NCBI GenBank assembly: GCA_963764805.1
Contig: CAVXUB010000002.1
Location: forward strand, 744,001-808,000
Reading direction: 5' to 3'
From: CAVXUB01 sp963764805
GTDB taxonomy: Bacteria > Actinomycetota > Acidimicrobiia > Acidimicrobiales > Bog-793
Length of the DNA stretch: 64,000 nt
Below, in pieces: positions 54,481 through 63,635 of the stretch. How positions within the stretch are numbered: the stretch's first letter is position 1; the number at the start of each line of letters is the position of its first letter. The position numbers and the translations under genes are program-made. The notes under the pieces are model-generated. The model did not search any database and was not told where the DNA came from. It saw only the letters and a program-made list of their open reading frames with translations.

Positions 54481-55169
54481 TAGACCGACCCCGCCGTCAT
54501 CCCGAACGCGACGGGCGACCGCGGCGCCCACACCCGCGCCGCGGCATCGTGCTCGCCGGCCGCCTCGAGAACTCCCCGGAGGCGCCCGCGCACGGCGGCG
54601 GGCTCGTAACGGGCAGCTCGCACGAGTCGGTCGACGCGCACGGCCCCCGAGCTCACCAGCTCGATGACGCGACGCTGAGCCGAGTCGTCGTCGAGCTCGA
54701 CTACGCGGTCCCAGTCGCCGAGCACTTCCAGCAACGCCACTTCGACCGGCAGCAGCCCAGCAGCAATCCGGCCGCGCCTTCCGGACCGGTCGACGAAACG
54801 GACCTGAGACACCGGGCGGGGAACACGATGAGGCACGGCGACGATGTCGCGCGCCGGGACTTGAGTTGTGAGGCCCAGGTCGTTGGCGGCACTCAGCCCC
54901 GCCGGCCCGACGCCTTTGCCGCCGACCACAGCCCTCACGATCGCCGATGTCGGCGGCCGGGACATCCCGAAAGGCGTCTGCCTGCCTCGCCAGTACAGCC
55001 CGCGCCTGACCCTTCGCAGGTCACCCTTGTTGGCAAGCTGAGCGAGCGCGCGGTCGACCTGAATCGGATCACCAAAGTCATCGAGGTCGCGTGCTGTCCA
55101 GAAGCGGTCGGCCGACCCCTTCGCCACCTTGGCCCGAACCCTGCCCGTCACTCCGATCGTCTTCGCCAT
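54480..55169 (-). CDS. AbiEi-type antitoxin / winged-helix repressor
   Basis: A 229-residue partner of the AbiEii toxin, from ATG 55169. The N-terminal winged helix (SADRFWTARDLDDFG, LAQLANKGDLRRVRRGLYWRG) is the DUF6088/AbiEi DNA-binding domain. The C-terminal part (VVGGKGVGPAGLSAANDLGL, TTQVPARDIVAVP) is the AbiEi antitoxin-specific region. In known AbiE systems it represses its own promoter and counters the toxin. TATCAT, 11 bases before the start, may be the -10 box. Confidence 0.85.
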   Translation of the reverse strand: MAKTIGVTGRVRAKVAKGSADRFWTARDLDDFGDPIQVDRALAQLANKGDLRRVRRGLYWRGRQTPFGMSRPPTSAIVRAVVGGKGVGPAGLSAANDLGLTTQVPARDIVAVPHRVPRPVSQVRFVDRSGRRGRIAAGLLPVEVALLEVLGDWDRVVELDDDSAQRRVIELVSSGAVRVDRLVRAARYEPAAVRGRLRGVLEAAGEHDAAARVWAPRSPVAFGMTAGSV

Positions 55170-55320
55170 CCTTCACTCCCAGCTACATGATACCCGAGCC
55201 GAATAACGCGCCACGCGAACTGTGGCCGGTGCGGTGTCGACGCTATCGTCGGCCGACCCCTGCCGCCGCCTGCGACACCAAGAACATAAGTGCAGCAGCC
55301 GACGGGAAGGGGACCTCAAG

Positions 55321-55628
55321 ATGGGCGAGAAGGTCTACGTGCTGGTCGAGCCGGCATACAGCCCGAGTTGTCGGGACCTTACGCGACCGTCTCGGAGTTC
55401 GAGACAGCCTTCCTCCGCGGTATTTGTGGCCACGGTAGGTGCCGACGGCGGCCTCGAGGTCTATTCGGTGTCCGGGCCTTTCGCCGAGGATCTCGAGACC
55501 TTGGGGACGGGCCGCGTTGTCGCCTCTCTAGCTATCTCGCCGGGGGGCACGCCCGGATCGCCAGCGTCGTCAACCCTGGCGAGACAGACCGGATCTGTGT
55601 GTTCTGCTGGCACGATCGTCTCGCATGA
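55321..55628 (+). pseudogene. Small hypothetical protein with several frame changes
   Basis: From ATG 55321, MGEKVYVLVEPAYSPS is followed in the next frame by LSGPYATVSEFETAFLRG. It then returns (FVATVGADGGLEVYSVSGPF, FAEDLETLG) and shifts again to YLAGGHARIASVVNPGETDR, to a stop at 55628. The pieces form one continuous protein-like text of about 100 residues. Either two or three indels broke it or this is sequence error. Family unknown. Confidence 0.4.
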
Positions 55629-55724
55629 CGCAGGTCGGGGCGGCGCGACGCGCAGCGGAGCTGCGGGACCAGGAGGGTGGACGGCACGCTCAGCTGGTCG
55701 AGGTCAGCGCCCGTATCGCGTTCG

Positions 55725-56522
55725 TCACAGACCCTTGGGCTTCAACCCGTTGGCCATGCAGTAGGCGACGATGGCGTTGTCGAGCAGCTTGCTCGAGGAT
55801 GTCCGCCATCCGCCACCGACCAGCCGGGAGGGCTTGGCGGCGCGGGCGAGGTAGGCGAACGACCCATACGCCGTCGTCAGGATCTTTGTCTGCCGATCCT
55901 GCGGATCGATGGGCCACCACCCGAAGAACGCTCCCGTAAAGCGCCGGTCCATGGGTGGGACAAGATCGGGCAGGAGGTGGTGCAGCGTCTTGGTGCCCGG
56001 GACGATCAGCGACTTGTTGTCGACGATGCCCAGTCCGCTGATGAGTCGGTCGATCTTGCTGACGACGTCGGTGATGTCGAGCGAGTCCTCTTCGATGCTC
56101 AGACCGGCCAGAGCTGCTACTTCCGGCTCGCAAGCTTGCAGGCGCTGGCGAAATAGCTCGATCGGAACGAGTCTCGACGCTCTCCGTCCGATCCCCCAGA
56201 GCCCGAGGGTCTCGTACAAGTAGCCAATGAAGACCGGGTCCGCGATGGCAAGAGACACCGAACCCAGTTCCCGGCGACGGTCGATCGTCCGGCGATGGGA
56301 CTCATACTGACCGTCACGACGGAATGGCACCTGTGCGTCGTACTCACCGACCAGGGCGTCGAAGCTGTCGATCACCTCCTCGACTCTCTGACGGAGGGAA
56401 ACCTGTGGTTGGTCCTCTCTGGGCCGTCGGGTAGCCCGATGCGGGATCGCGGGTCTCTCCGCTCGAACCGCCTCGCGCTCTTCGTCGCTGAGGAGCCGGT
56501 ACCAACCGTGCTCGGTTCGCAT
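55725..56522 (-). CDS. Hypothetical protein (actinobacterial conserved type)
   Basis: A 265-residue protein of unknown function from ATG 56522 (MRTEHGWYRLLSDEEREAV). Conserved-looking blocks are LYETLGLWGIGRRASRLVP, VDNKSLIVPGTKTLHHLLP and PMDRRFTGAFFGW. It is mostly helical, with no signal peptide. Its reading frame is continuous with the GIY-YIG gene 430 bases upstream, across an IS3 fragment in another frame. It could be the C-terminal part of an interrupted gene, or an independent gene. Confidence 0.65.
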   Translation of the reverse strand: MRTEHGWYRLLSDEEREAVRAERPAIPHRATRRPREDQPQVSLRQRVEEVIDSFDALVGEYDAQVPFRRDGQYESHRRTIDRRRELGSVSLAIADPVFIGYLYETLGLWGIGRRASRLVPIELFRQRLQACEPEVAALAGLSIEEDSLDITDVVSKIDRLISGLGIVDNKSLIVPGTKTLHHLLPDLVPPMDRRFTGAFFGWWPIDPQDRQTKILTTAYGSFAYLARAAKPSRLVGGGWRTSSSKLLDNAIVAYCMANGLKPKGL

Positions 56523-56599
56523 GAGCACCTTGCCGTGGGGCTGGCAGGCCCACGACCTGCGTTTAGTGTCATCCCTTGGACTACCGGCTGAATCGAGCT

Positions 56600-56956
56600 T
56601 CGGTACATCGTCGAGATCGAGCAGAGGTAGGTGCCGTCGTCGAGCAGCCGGGCCCAGATCTGCGCCGGGGCGAGGTCGCAGTACTCCTCCGAACGCAGCA
56701 GCGAGAGGACGTGCTGGCGCTCGACCTCGCTGAGCGCGTTGGGAGGAGCTGGCCGCGGCACCGGCGGGCCGAGCACGGGCGGCCGGCGCCGGCGGTAGCG
56801 CGTCGCCCGCGAGGCGCCGAGCAGCTCGCAGGCTTGCTTGGTCGAGGTCACCGCCTCGAGGCCGGTGAAGTGCTTGTCGGTCACGGCTTGTGCTTCGGGT
56901 CCGTCCGCCGCCAAGATCTCCAAAGACCCGATCCCCGGCTGGCAGAACCACCGCAC
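56600..56956 (-). mobile_element. IS3-family transposase (OrfB) N-terminal fragment
   Basis: The minus strand reads TSTKQACELLGASRATRYRR, then PNALSEVERQHVLSLLRSEE and LAPAQIWARLLDDGTYLCS with STMYR. This is the HTH_21/IS3 OrfB N-terminal region. Homology stops after MYR at about 56600, so the DDE catalytic core is missing. It lies between the GIY-YIG gene and the hypothetical gene and marks an old insertion. No terminal inverted repeats were found. Confidence 0.75.
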
Positions 56957-57812
56957 CGACCTGGGACTCCATGTCGGCCGCGATCAGACGGCCGAGCTCC
57001 TGCGCCGAGGTCGGCCCCGGCTGGCTCCCATGCTTGCGCTGGAGTCGGCGCACTGCAGCTGGACCGACCTTGAAGAACGATCGGAGGGTCGCCAGGTCCT
57101 TGGCGACAGCGCGCGACAGCACGGCATCCGAGGCCGTCCGTTCGCTAATGATGCTGTCGAGCTGGCTGAGGAGCCGGCTGCTGGCGCCCGAGAGGAACGA
57201 GTGGAGGGATCGGCGCACCTCCTCCGCGAGCACGACCTCGGTCCCGGCGCCCTTGATGACGCTGGCGGGCACGGTCAGCCGCATACCAGCCCGTCGTCCT
57301 GGCCCGATCGGCTGGGCGAGCACCAGGAGCCGGATCAAGGCCCTGAAGGCGTCGGGTGTCGACGCCGCGAAAGGGTAGGCGTACATGATCTCGACAACAT
57401 GGTCCGGGCTGGACGCGAGGCGCACCCGGGTCTTGGTCCCACGATCAACCAGAGCGATGGCGAGGTGCTCGCTCGGCGCGGCATGGGTGAAGTTGAAGGG
57501 CGGGCGGAGGCCACGCAACAGCTCGGTCTCTCGGTCGATGGCATGGGCTTCGCTCGGGTGCTCCTCCCATCGGATGGCAACCACCTGGTTGAGCATGTCG
57601 AGCAGCCGCTGGTCATCGCCCGGCCCGATCCGGGCGTAGGACCGGAGCCGGGTCCGAAGGTTCTTAGCCTTGCCGACGTACAACAGGACACCATCAGGGC
57701 CGAGCATGAGGTAGACGCCGGGGCCGGCTGGGACCTTGCCGAAGAAATCGGCCCCCAGGCGTTCGGTCAGGGGCGCGGCCGCCGCCGGCGTCCCGTCTGC
57801 TGATCGCCCCAT
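56940..57812 (-). CDS. GIY-YIG nuclease domain protein, 3' end disturbed by the IS3 fragment
   Basis: ATG 57812 (MGRSADGTP) opens a UvrC-N-terminal-like GIY-YIG domain. AGPGVYLMLGPDGVLLYVGKA is interrupted here only by the GVY/YVG spacing, with KNLRTRLRSY and the catalytic-type Glu in HAIDRETELLRGLRPPFN. A helical C-terminal region (SFLSGASSRLLSQLDSI, RSFFKVGPAAVRRLQRKHG) follows. Around 56940 the text merges with the IS3 fragment, so the original stop is lost. The frame then stays open to 55725. Such stand-alone GIY-YIG proteins may be repair or homing-type nucleases. Confidence 0.7.
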
Positions 57813-57901
57813 CGGTCCAACGCTAACGACCCAGAACCAGCCCGGGCAGGGCGGGCGCCGGCGCGCGAAGGTGATGGGAACAACGCGATTGGGGGAGCAC
57901 C

Positions 57902-58754
57902 ATGGCTGTCGAGGTACGCAACGACGTCCAGTTCGGAACTGGTGGGGGTCGACCGCTTCGGGCCGACCTGTACCTGCCGACTCCGCGGTCGGAGGGCGCT
58001 GCGCTGGTGATCCTGCTCCACGGCGGCGGCTGGCGGGGAGGCAGCCGGGGGATGGTCGAGGGCTACGGCCGGCGCCTGGCCGAGGCTGGCCTGGTCTGTA
58101 TGGCCCCCGAGTACCGCCTGACCCCCGAGTCACCCTGGCCGGCCCAGATCCACGACACCAAGGCCGCCATCCGCTGGGCCCGCCGGCATGCCCCCGAGCT
58201 GGGCGCCGACACGACCAAACTGGCAATCCTGGGTCGGTCAGCCGGCGGTCACCTGGCCCTGCTGGCGGCAGGGACCCCGGGGTTGGACGAGTACGAGGGC
58301 GACGGCGGTGAGCCGGGAGTCGACACCTCGGTGGCGGCCGCCATCGGCATCTTTCCGCCGACCCTCATGTACTCAGGTGCTCGCCCCCGGGGCGGAACCC
58401 CGGCATCGGCTCTGATGGGCGACGCCGCCACGGAAGAGTCGGCTCGTCTGGCCAGCCCGGTGGCCCACGTCGACGATGTGTACCCGCCCACCTTCCTGCT
58501 GCACGGGACCGAGGACCGCGTCGGTACCGCCGTCGGCCAGCATGGTCATGTACGACGCCCTGGTGGCGGCCGGCCGCCCAGTGGAGCTGCACATGTACGC
58601 CGGCCAGCCCCATGGATTTGCCGGAGGGCCGGACTTCATCGACCTCTGTGCAGCCGAGATCATCCACTTCCTCGGCCGGGTCTTCGCCGGCCTGGGCCAG
58701 GCGGAAGAGCCATCTGTGGTCCGGGACTCGGCGTGGCCCTTGGTCGGGCGATAG
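57902..58754 (+). CDS. Alpha/beta-hydrolase esterase (HSL/carboxylesterase type, one frameshift)
   Basis: An esterase/lipase-like hydrolase of about 284 residues, ATG 57902 after GGGGGAGCACC. LLHGGGWRGGS is the oxyanion HGGG motif, LAILGRSAGGHLALLA the nucleophile elbow (GRSAGG), and LHGTEDRV the Asp site. Near 58530 the frame changes by one base. The true C-terminus then reads SMVMYDALVAAGRPVELHMY and AGQPHGFAGG, holding the catalytic His, to a stop at 58754. Without the correction the His is lost. It is divergent from the GIY-YIG gene, 89 bases apart. Confidence 0.82.
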
Positions 58755-59167
58755 CACGGCTGCCAGGGCCCGCCACCGACTTGGCCAGCGGCACCACCTA
58801 ACCGACGTGGACACGGGTGTCGCAATTAGCGGACTGAACACCAGCCCCGAGACCCACCCGGTAGCCGTCGATCTGCGCTTCTCGGCGGTCTCGGTCGCGT
58901 CGGCCGTAGCGTGTACCAGATCAGTAGGTCTGAGCGCGTTAAGACCCACATCTTGGCGGCCGACCGCCCGGGTCGAACCGGCCTCATGCGTGCACGAGGG
59001 TTTCGAGAGCAACTTGAGCGCGACCTGGTAGCGCTCCCTTCGAGGGCCCACCGGCGTCGAGCATGATCCGGCGGAGCTTGCGGAGGTTCTCGATGGAAAG
59101 ACCGCCGACCAATACAATCAGAGTCGCAGATGTTCACCCCGGTTTCTGCCTTGCGAATGCTGACTTG
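58755..59167. other. 413-base interval without a recognisable gene
   Basis: Frames in both directions are short and without family motifs. A plus-strand frame ending at about 59065 (SRSERVKTHILAADRPGRTG) could be the tail of a lost gene, but nothing supports it further. Confidence 0.4.
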
Positions 59168-61624
59168 TCAGCGACGGAGGAGGTCGGCGACTGCGGTGAG
59201 CGGGTCGAGTTGGGAAGCGTCCGCGACGCCGGCGCGGTACTCGCCCTCCTCGCGCAGCGCAGGGGTGAGGGTGCGCTCGTAGCGGACACGTTCGGCGTGC
59301 AGCATCCTGAAGCCGATCTGCTGCTCGATCCGCTCGGCGAGTGTCCACAGCCGGCCCGCTGTGGTCGCGTCGTCGTTCTGTGCCGCCACGCAGGCGAGGC
59401 CGGCGAGGCAGTATGCCTGCAGCCGCACGTCGTCCTCTTCTGGCGCGAGTGCGAGTGCCTCGTGGTAGTAGCGCTCCGCGGATGGCAGGTCCCCCTTGTC
59501 GAGGTAGAGGTCACCGAGACTGTGGAGCAGGGCGGAGACACTGCCGAGACCGTGCTCGCGCCGGCTCTCGATGGAACGTTGATACAGCTCGGCCGATCGC
59601 TCGAACTCGCCGGTGTCTCGGAGTCCCTCGGCGAGGTAGAAGACCGCACGGGCGATCCCGTCTACGTCGTCGAGTCGCTCGTAGATGTCCAGTGCCTGTT
59701 CTGACCATTTGAGGGTCTCCGCGGGGGAGCCGGCGACAAACTCGACGCCACCGAGGCGCAAGAGCACGTCTGCCTCCTTGCGCTCGTCCCCGACTTCTCG
59801 ATAGAGCGTCAGCGCCTCGGTCAGCGCAGTCCGCGCCGGGGCGGGCGTGTCGGTGTAAACGAGGGTGATGCCGAGACCGGCGAGCACGTCGGCTCGCTGG
59901 CTGGGTGAGAACACGCTCGGATCCGCCAGCGCGCGCTCGTACCAGCGCCTGAGCTCGCTGTTACGGCCGGCTCCCAACCAGGTGTAGAACACTGAGTCCG
60001 CGAGCGGCAAGCCCGCCGCGACGTCGTGCTCGAGCGCCCAAGCGAGAGCGAGGCTGACATTGCCAGCGTCCTGCCGCAGGCGGGTCAGAGCGTCCGCCCG
60101 CCCCGCGCCTTGGTGGCCGGCGGCGATGCCAAGCGCGAAGTACCAGCGGGCGTGCCGACCCCGGACGTCGTCTTGGTCTTCGCTCGCGTCGAGTTGCTCG
60201 AGCGCGTATTCGCGGGTTGTCTCCAAGAGGAAGAAGCGGCCGCTATCACCCTCGCGGAGCAGGCTCTTATCGACGAGCGACTGCAAGTCGTCAAGCTTCG
60301 CGTCACAGATCCGTTCGGCGGCCTCGAGCTCAAAACTGCCGACGAAGACCCCCAGCCTGGCGAACAAACGCTGCTCGGGCTCGCTCAACAGGTCATAGCT
60401 CCAGGCGATCGTGGCGCGCATCGTCGCCTGACGCGCGGGAAGGTCGCGCCCGCCGCCCGCCAGCAGCGGCAGCCGCTGCTCCAGCCTGGTCAGGAGCTGG
60501 CCCTCGGAGAGAACTTTGACGCGCGTCGCTGCGAGCTCGAGCGCCAGCGGCAGACGATCGAGGCGAGCACAGATCGCATCGACGGCCGCGCCCGGCTCAA
60601 AGCCCGGTTTGACCTGTCGCGCGCGGGCGGTGAACAACTCGACAGCGCCCGCATGTGATAGAGGCGGAACGGGGTACTCTTGTTCACCCGAGATCGCAAG
60701 CCTCTCGCGGCTGGTGGCGATCGCCGCACACCCGGGCGCAGACGCGAGCAACTCGCCGACCAGGGGAGCGGCATCGATCACCTGCTCCAGGTTGTCAAGG
60801 ACCAGCAGCAGCGACCGATGGCCTAGATAAGTCGCGAGATCCTCACCTGCACCCACCGCGTTTGCGATCGTCGGCACCACGACCGCTGGGTCGGTAGCCA
60901 CCGCCAGAGGTACCCACCACACCCCGTCGGCATAACGGTCCGCGAGCTCCGCTGCGAGCGCGAGCGCCAGCCGCGTCTTCCCTGTACCCCCCGTCCCGGT
61001 CAACGTCACGAGGCGGTGACTGTCGGCCAGCTCTAGCAGCTCCGCGAGTTCTTGCTCACGACCGAGCAGTGGAGTTGCCTGCACCGGCAGATGAACATGG
61101 CGCAGGGTCCTCAGCGGCGGGAACGTCGCGTCACCCAGCTGAAACAGGCGCTCCGGCGCGGCCAGGTCCTTGAGCCGGTGCTCCCCGAGGTCCTGCAGCG
61201 CGACGTCCGCAAGCGCCCGGGTCTGCGCCGAGACGAGGATCTGCCCGCCGTGCGCAGCCGAGGAGATCCGCGCCGCCTTGTGAACGGCCATCCCGAAATA
61301 GTCGCCTCCGACGAGAAGGACCTCACCCGAATGGACCCCCATGCGAACGCGCAACGGCCCATCCGCGAGCGCCGACTGCATCTCCCCTGCAGCCGCCAGA
61401 CCTTCGCCTGCGCTCTGGAACACGAAGAAGAACGCATCGCCCTCCGTCCCCATCTCCACCCCGCCGTGGGCATCCGCGACAAAACGAAGCCGTTCACGAT
61501 GCGCCATCAATACGCTGGCATATCGCTCGGGACCGAGCTCGTCCAACAAGCGCGTCGACCCCTCCACGTCGGTGAACAGCATCGTGACCGTGCCACTCGG
61601 AAGATGTCGCACCCCGGACTCCAC
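59168..61624 (-). CDS. Class III nucleotide cyclase fused to a P-loop STAND ATPase and TPR region
   Basis: An 818-residue signal-transduction protein. The class III adenylate/guanylate cyclase domain (about 1-165) has VTMLFTDVEGSTRLLDELG with the metal Asp, GTEGDAFFFVF with the second Asp, and VHSGEVLLVGGDYFG. An AAA/STAND ATPase follows with Walker A GTGGTGKTRLAL and Walker B LLLVLDNLEQV, plus ATSRERL and LPLALELAA as in LuxR-type STAND proteins. The last 320 residues are TPR-like helices (RSAELYQRSIESRREHGLG). A C-terminal DNA-binding HTH is absent, so it is a cyclase-type regulator rather than a transcription factor. Common in actinobacteria. Confidence 0.88.
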   Translation of the reverse strand: MESGVRHLPSGTVTMLFTDVEGSTRLLDELGPERYASVLMAHRERLRFVADAHGGVEMGTEGDAFFFVFQSAGEGLAAAGEMQSALADGPLRVRMGVHSGEVLLVGGDYFGMAVHKAARISSAAHGGQILVSAQTRALADVALQDLGEHRLKDLAAPERLFQLGDATFPPLRTLRHVHLPVQATPLLGREQELAELLELADSHRLVTLTGTGGTGKTRLALALAAELADRYADGVWWVPLAVATDPAVVVPTIANAVGAGEDLATYLGHRSLLLVLDNLEQVIDAAPLVGELLASAPGCAAIATSRERLAISGEQEYPVPPLSHAGAVELFTARARQVKPGFEPGAAVDAICARLDRLPLALELAATRVKVLSEGQLLTRLEQRLPLLAGGGRDLPARQATMRATIAWSYDLLSEPEQRLFARLGVFVGSFELEAAERICDAKLDDLQSLVDKSLLREGDSGRFFLLETTREYALEQLDASEDQDDVRGRHARWYFALGIAAGHQGAGRADALTRLRQDAGNVSLALAWALEHDVAAGLPLADSVFYTWLGAGRNSELRRWYERALADPSVFSPSQRADVLAGLGITLVYTDTPAPARTALTEALTLYREVGDERKEADVLLRLGGVEFVAGSPAETLKWSEQALDIYERLDDVDGIARAVFYLAEGLRDTGEFERSAELYQRSIESRREHGLGSVSALLHSLGDLYLDKGDLPSAERYYHEALALAPEEDDVRLQAYCLAGLACVAAQNDDATTAGRLWTLAERIEQQIGFRMLHAERVRYERTLTPALREEGEYRAGVADASQLDPLTAVADLLRR

Positions 61625-62154
61625 GACCCAGACGCTATCCCGCCCACGCCCGCAGGCTCAGCGCCGATGCTCTCACACCACTCAACCCAGGGGACGAGCA
61701 CTCCCCCGCCGTGTGAACCCCGGCCACCGCGGCTGGGTAGTGCTGGTTCACGTCGGGCTCGGTCATTGGTCCTCTGTTCGCGCCGCCTCGTTCCATTCCG
61801 ATTCCATTCGCGGGAGAAGTGTCCATCGGCGCATAGTGTTCCATCTTGCGCTCAGGCGGGTGGCTCCAGGCCGTGAACTCCCTCCGCCCGAGTCGGCAGG
61901 GAGGATGTAGGTAGAGCTGGTTGGGGCATCCACCATGACGGTTGTGGTGGGGGCGTACGGTCAGCTTCGCCGAGGTCCTGGTCTGACTTGGAAAGAAGGT
62001 TGACGCTGGCTGTCTGAAAGGAACTTGGTCGGCCAGGTCCTCGGTGGTGGCACTGCCGGTTGAGATGCGGCGGATCGCCCTGCGGGAACAGGACGATCCA
62101 CCGTGCCGCACGAGGCGGCGGTGCCATCCCGAACCGATGACATCAAAGGTAGGG
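61625..62154. other. 530-base interval without a recognisable gene
   Basis: No frame here carries family motifs or a supported start. The right part directly precedes the IS110 fragment and may be the element's left flank or non-coding leader. Confidence 0.4.
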
Positions 62155-62394
62155 ATGGCAGTGACAATCGTAGATACCTCGCGCCCGATCACCGGCGGCG
62201 TCGACACTCACCTCGATGTGCACGTGGCCACCGCGCTGGATGGCATCGGCGGCCTGTTGGGGGTGGAGCAGTTCAAGACCACCCCGGCGGGCAACAAGGC
62301 GCTGCTGGTGTGGCTGCGCAGCTTCGGCGACCCGGTCCGGGTCGGTGTGGAGGGGACCGGCTCGTATGGGGCCGGCCTGGCAGCCCGAAGATGA
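62155..62394 (+). mobile_element. IS110-family transposase N-terminal fragment
   Basis: From ATG 62155 the frame reads ITGGVDTHLDVHVATALD (first catalytic Asp of the DEDD RuvC-like fold), TTPAGNKALLVWLRSFG and VRVGVEGTGSYGAGLA (second acidic site). It stops at 79 residues, where full IS110 transposases have about 400. Homology ends near 62384 at a join with a kinase gene on the other strand. Confidence 0.8.
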
Positions 62395-62501
62395 GAGGCC
62401 GCCGCATCGGCGATGGTGGACTTGCCAGTGCACTGGAGGCCCGTGACGAGCACTAGTACCCGGCGGACAGGGCCGTCTCCATGGTCGGTCGGTTCGCCCA
62501 T
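62385..62501 (-). pseudogene. P-loop kinase-like gene, only the N-terminus left
   Basis: From ATG 62501 the minus strand gives MGEPTDHGDGPVRR and VLVLVTGLQCTGKSTIADAA, with a Walker A GLQCTGKST. It is cut after SHLRAA, exactly where the IS110 fragment begins, so about 80% of a small-molecule-kinase-like gene is missing. Confidence 0.65.
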
Positions 62502-62739
62502 CCGGGGCAACCTACCGATGTCTGTCGAGGCGTGCTCCGAACAACAGCGCATCAGGTTCTCCTCGGTTGTCGTGCGAGGACGCGAAATCGGCGATCCGCG
62601 CTAAACGCTGGCGATGCCTAGTGAGAGCAATCTCAGCCAACGCTCGCAGAGCCTCGTCTCAACAACGCGCGTCTGGGCCGGGGGTCGCCTTCAGAACCCT
62701 TCAGTCGGGGGTACACACGGCCGTCCCAACCAACGACAG

Positions 62740-63003
62740 TCAGGCTGAGCCGATGACCGAACCGAACTGGAGGGTATCTAACGTCACGCCGGGCGCCTCG
62801 GCACCCTCGGGAGGCGCGACCGCTCGGGCCTGCTCCTCGGTCTCAAACACCGCGATCGAGACCCCGTGGGCGTCATCGACGGCGACGAAATAGGCGCCGA
62901 CGAATCCGGGGGCTCCCTTCATCATTGGTATGACCTCCTCAGCGAGGCCCCGCTCCGCCTCGGCCAGGTCAGTGATATTGGCGTGGATCACAGTGGCGTG
63001 CAT
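62740..63003 (-). CDS. ABM-like (dimeric alpha/beta-barrel) small protein
   Basis: An 87-residue protein from ATG 63003, which follows AAGGAG; longer frames lack a ribosome site. MHATVIHANITDLAEAERGL, MMKGAPGFVGAYFVAVDD and IAVFETEEQARAVA fit the antibiotic-biosynthesis-monooxygenase/dimeric alpha-beta-barrel pattern. Such proteins act as small monooxygenases or as stand-alone ligand-binding dimers. It is an isolated gene. Confidence 0.7.
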   Translation of the reverse strand: MHATVIHANITDLAEAERGLAEEVIPMMKGAPGFVGAYFVAVDDAHGVSIAVFETEEQARAVAPPEGAEAPGVTLDTLQFGSVIGSA

Positions 63004-63231
63004 GCCCAATCTCCTTGGTGCGCTGTCGACCTTGCGACGTTGGCCGGGGTTCAACCTGACGATTGCGGCTGGGGTGTAGCGCGACAGATTATTCCATCTC
63101 GCGCATATGCCGGGCGATCCGCAAGGTGCGGCCTGGGCGCGGAGTCGGCGATTCGAGCGATGCGCCGGCTTTGTGCTGGCTCAGCTCATTCGAGCACAAC
63201 ACCGTCTGGGGTTGGTCTCACCGGTGATACG

Positions 63232-63244
63232 CTCATGTCATGAG
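63232..63244 (+). promoter_or_regulatory. Inverted repeat over the antitoxin start codon
   Basis: CTCAT-GTC-ATGAG is a perfect 5-bp inverted repeat spanning the ATG at 63240. Phd-family antitoxins repress their own promoters at such palindromes. The upstream gap 63004-63231 has no gene; TTGGTC at 63212-63217 may be a -35 box. Confidence 0.4.
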
Positions 63245-63476
63245 TGAGGTATCCATCCGGGACTTGCGCAACCACGGGGGCGAGGTCATCAAGCGCGTGG
63301 AACGCGGCGAGCGGCTCACAGTCACACGCGACGGCCGCCAGGTGGCGGAACTGCGGCCCCTCGGTCCGCTCCCCGTCAAGGCCGCAGTCCTCATCGAACG
63401 CTGGTCCCGACTGCCTCGACTCGATCCCGCATGCCTACGCCGAGACCTCGACCAGGTCATCGACTCAAGCCCGTGA
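63240..63476 (+). CDS. Phd/YefM-family antitoxin
   Basis: A 78-residue antitoxin from ATG 63240. VSIRDLRNHGGEVIKRVERGE and LTVTRDGRQVAELRPL are the N-terminal DNA-binding and dimer domain of Phd/PrlF-type antitoxins (VapB class paired with PIN toxins). The C-terminal LRRDLDQVIDSSP is the toxin-binding tail. Its stop overlaps the GTG of the toxin frame (GTGA). Confidence 0.88.
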   Translation: MSEVSIRDLRNHGGEVIKRVERGERLTVTRDGRQVAELRPLGPLPVKAAVLIERWSRLPRLDPACLRRDLDQVIDSSP

Positions 63477-63589
63477 CCGCGCTCGGGTTGCTGGATACAT
63501 CGACCGTCGTTCTACTGGGCCGCCTCCAGGCAGAGGACCTGCCCGAAGAACCTCTGATCAGCGCAGTCACCCTGGCGGAGCTGTTCTGA
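63473..63589 (+). pseudogene. VapC (PIN-domain) toxin, truncated
   Basis: GTG 63473 overlaps the antitoxin stop. The frame reads ALGLLDTSTVVLLGRLQAED (first catalytic Asp of the PIN fold) and ISAVTLAELF (Glu site), then stops at 63587-63589 after 38 residues. A functional PIN toxin needs about 130 residues and two further acidic residues, so this toxin is inactive unless read through. Confidence 0.8.
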
Positions 63590-63635
63590 CACCGAGCAGT
63601 CCGACGAGGCGGCCGGCTGTGAGATCGCAATCCTG

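Noticed and set aside
58755..59110. Possible transposase or integrase tail in the gene-free interval
   Set aside because: Short frames give protein-like text, but no catalytic motif, terminal repeat or partner gene could be found.
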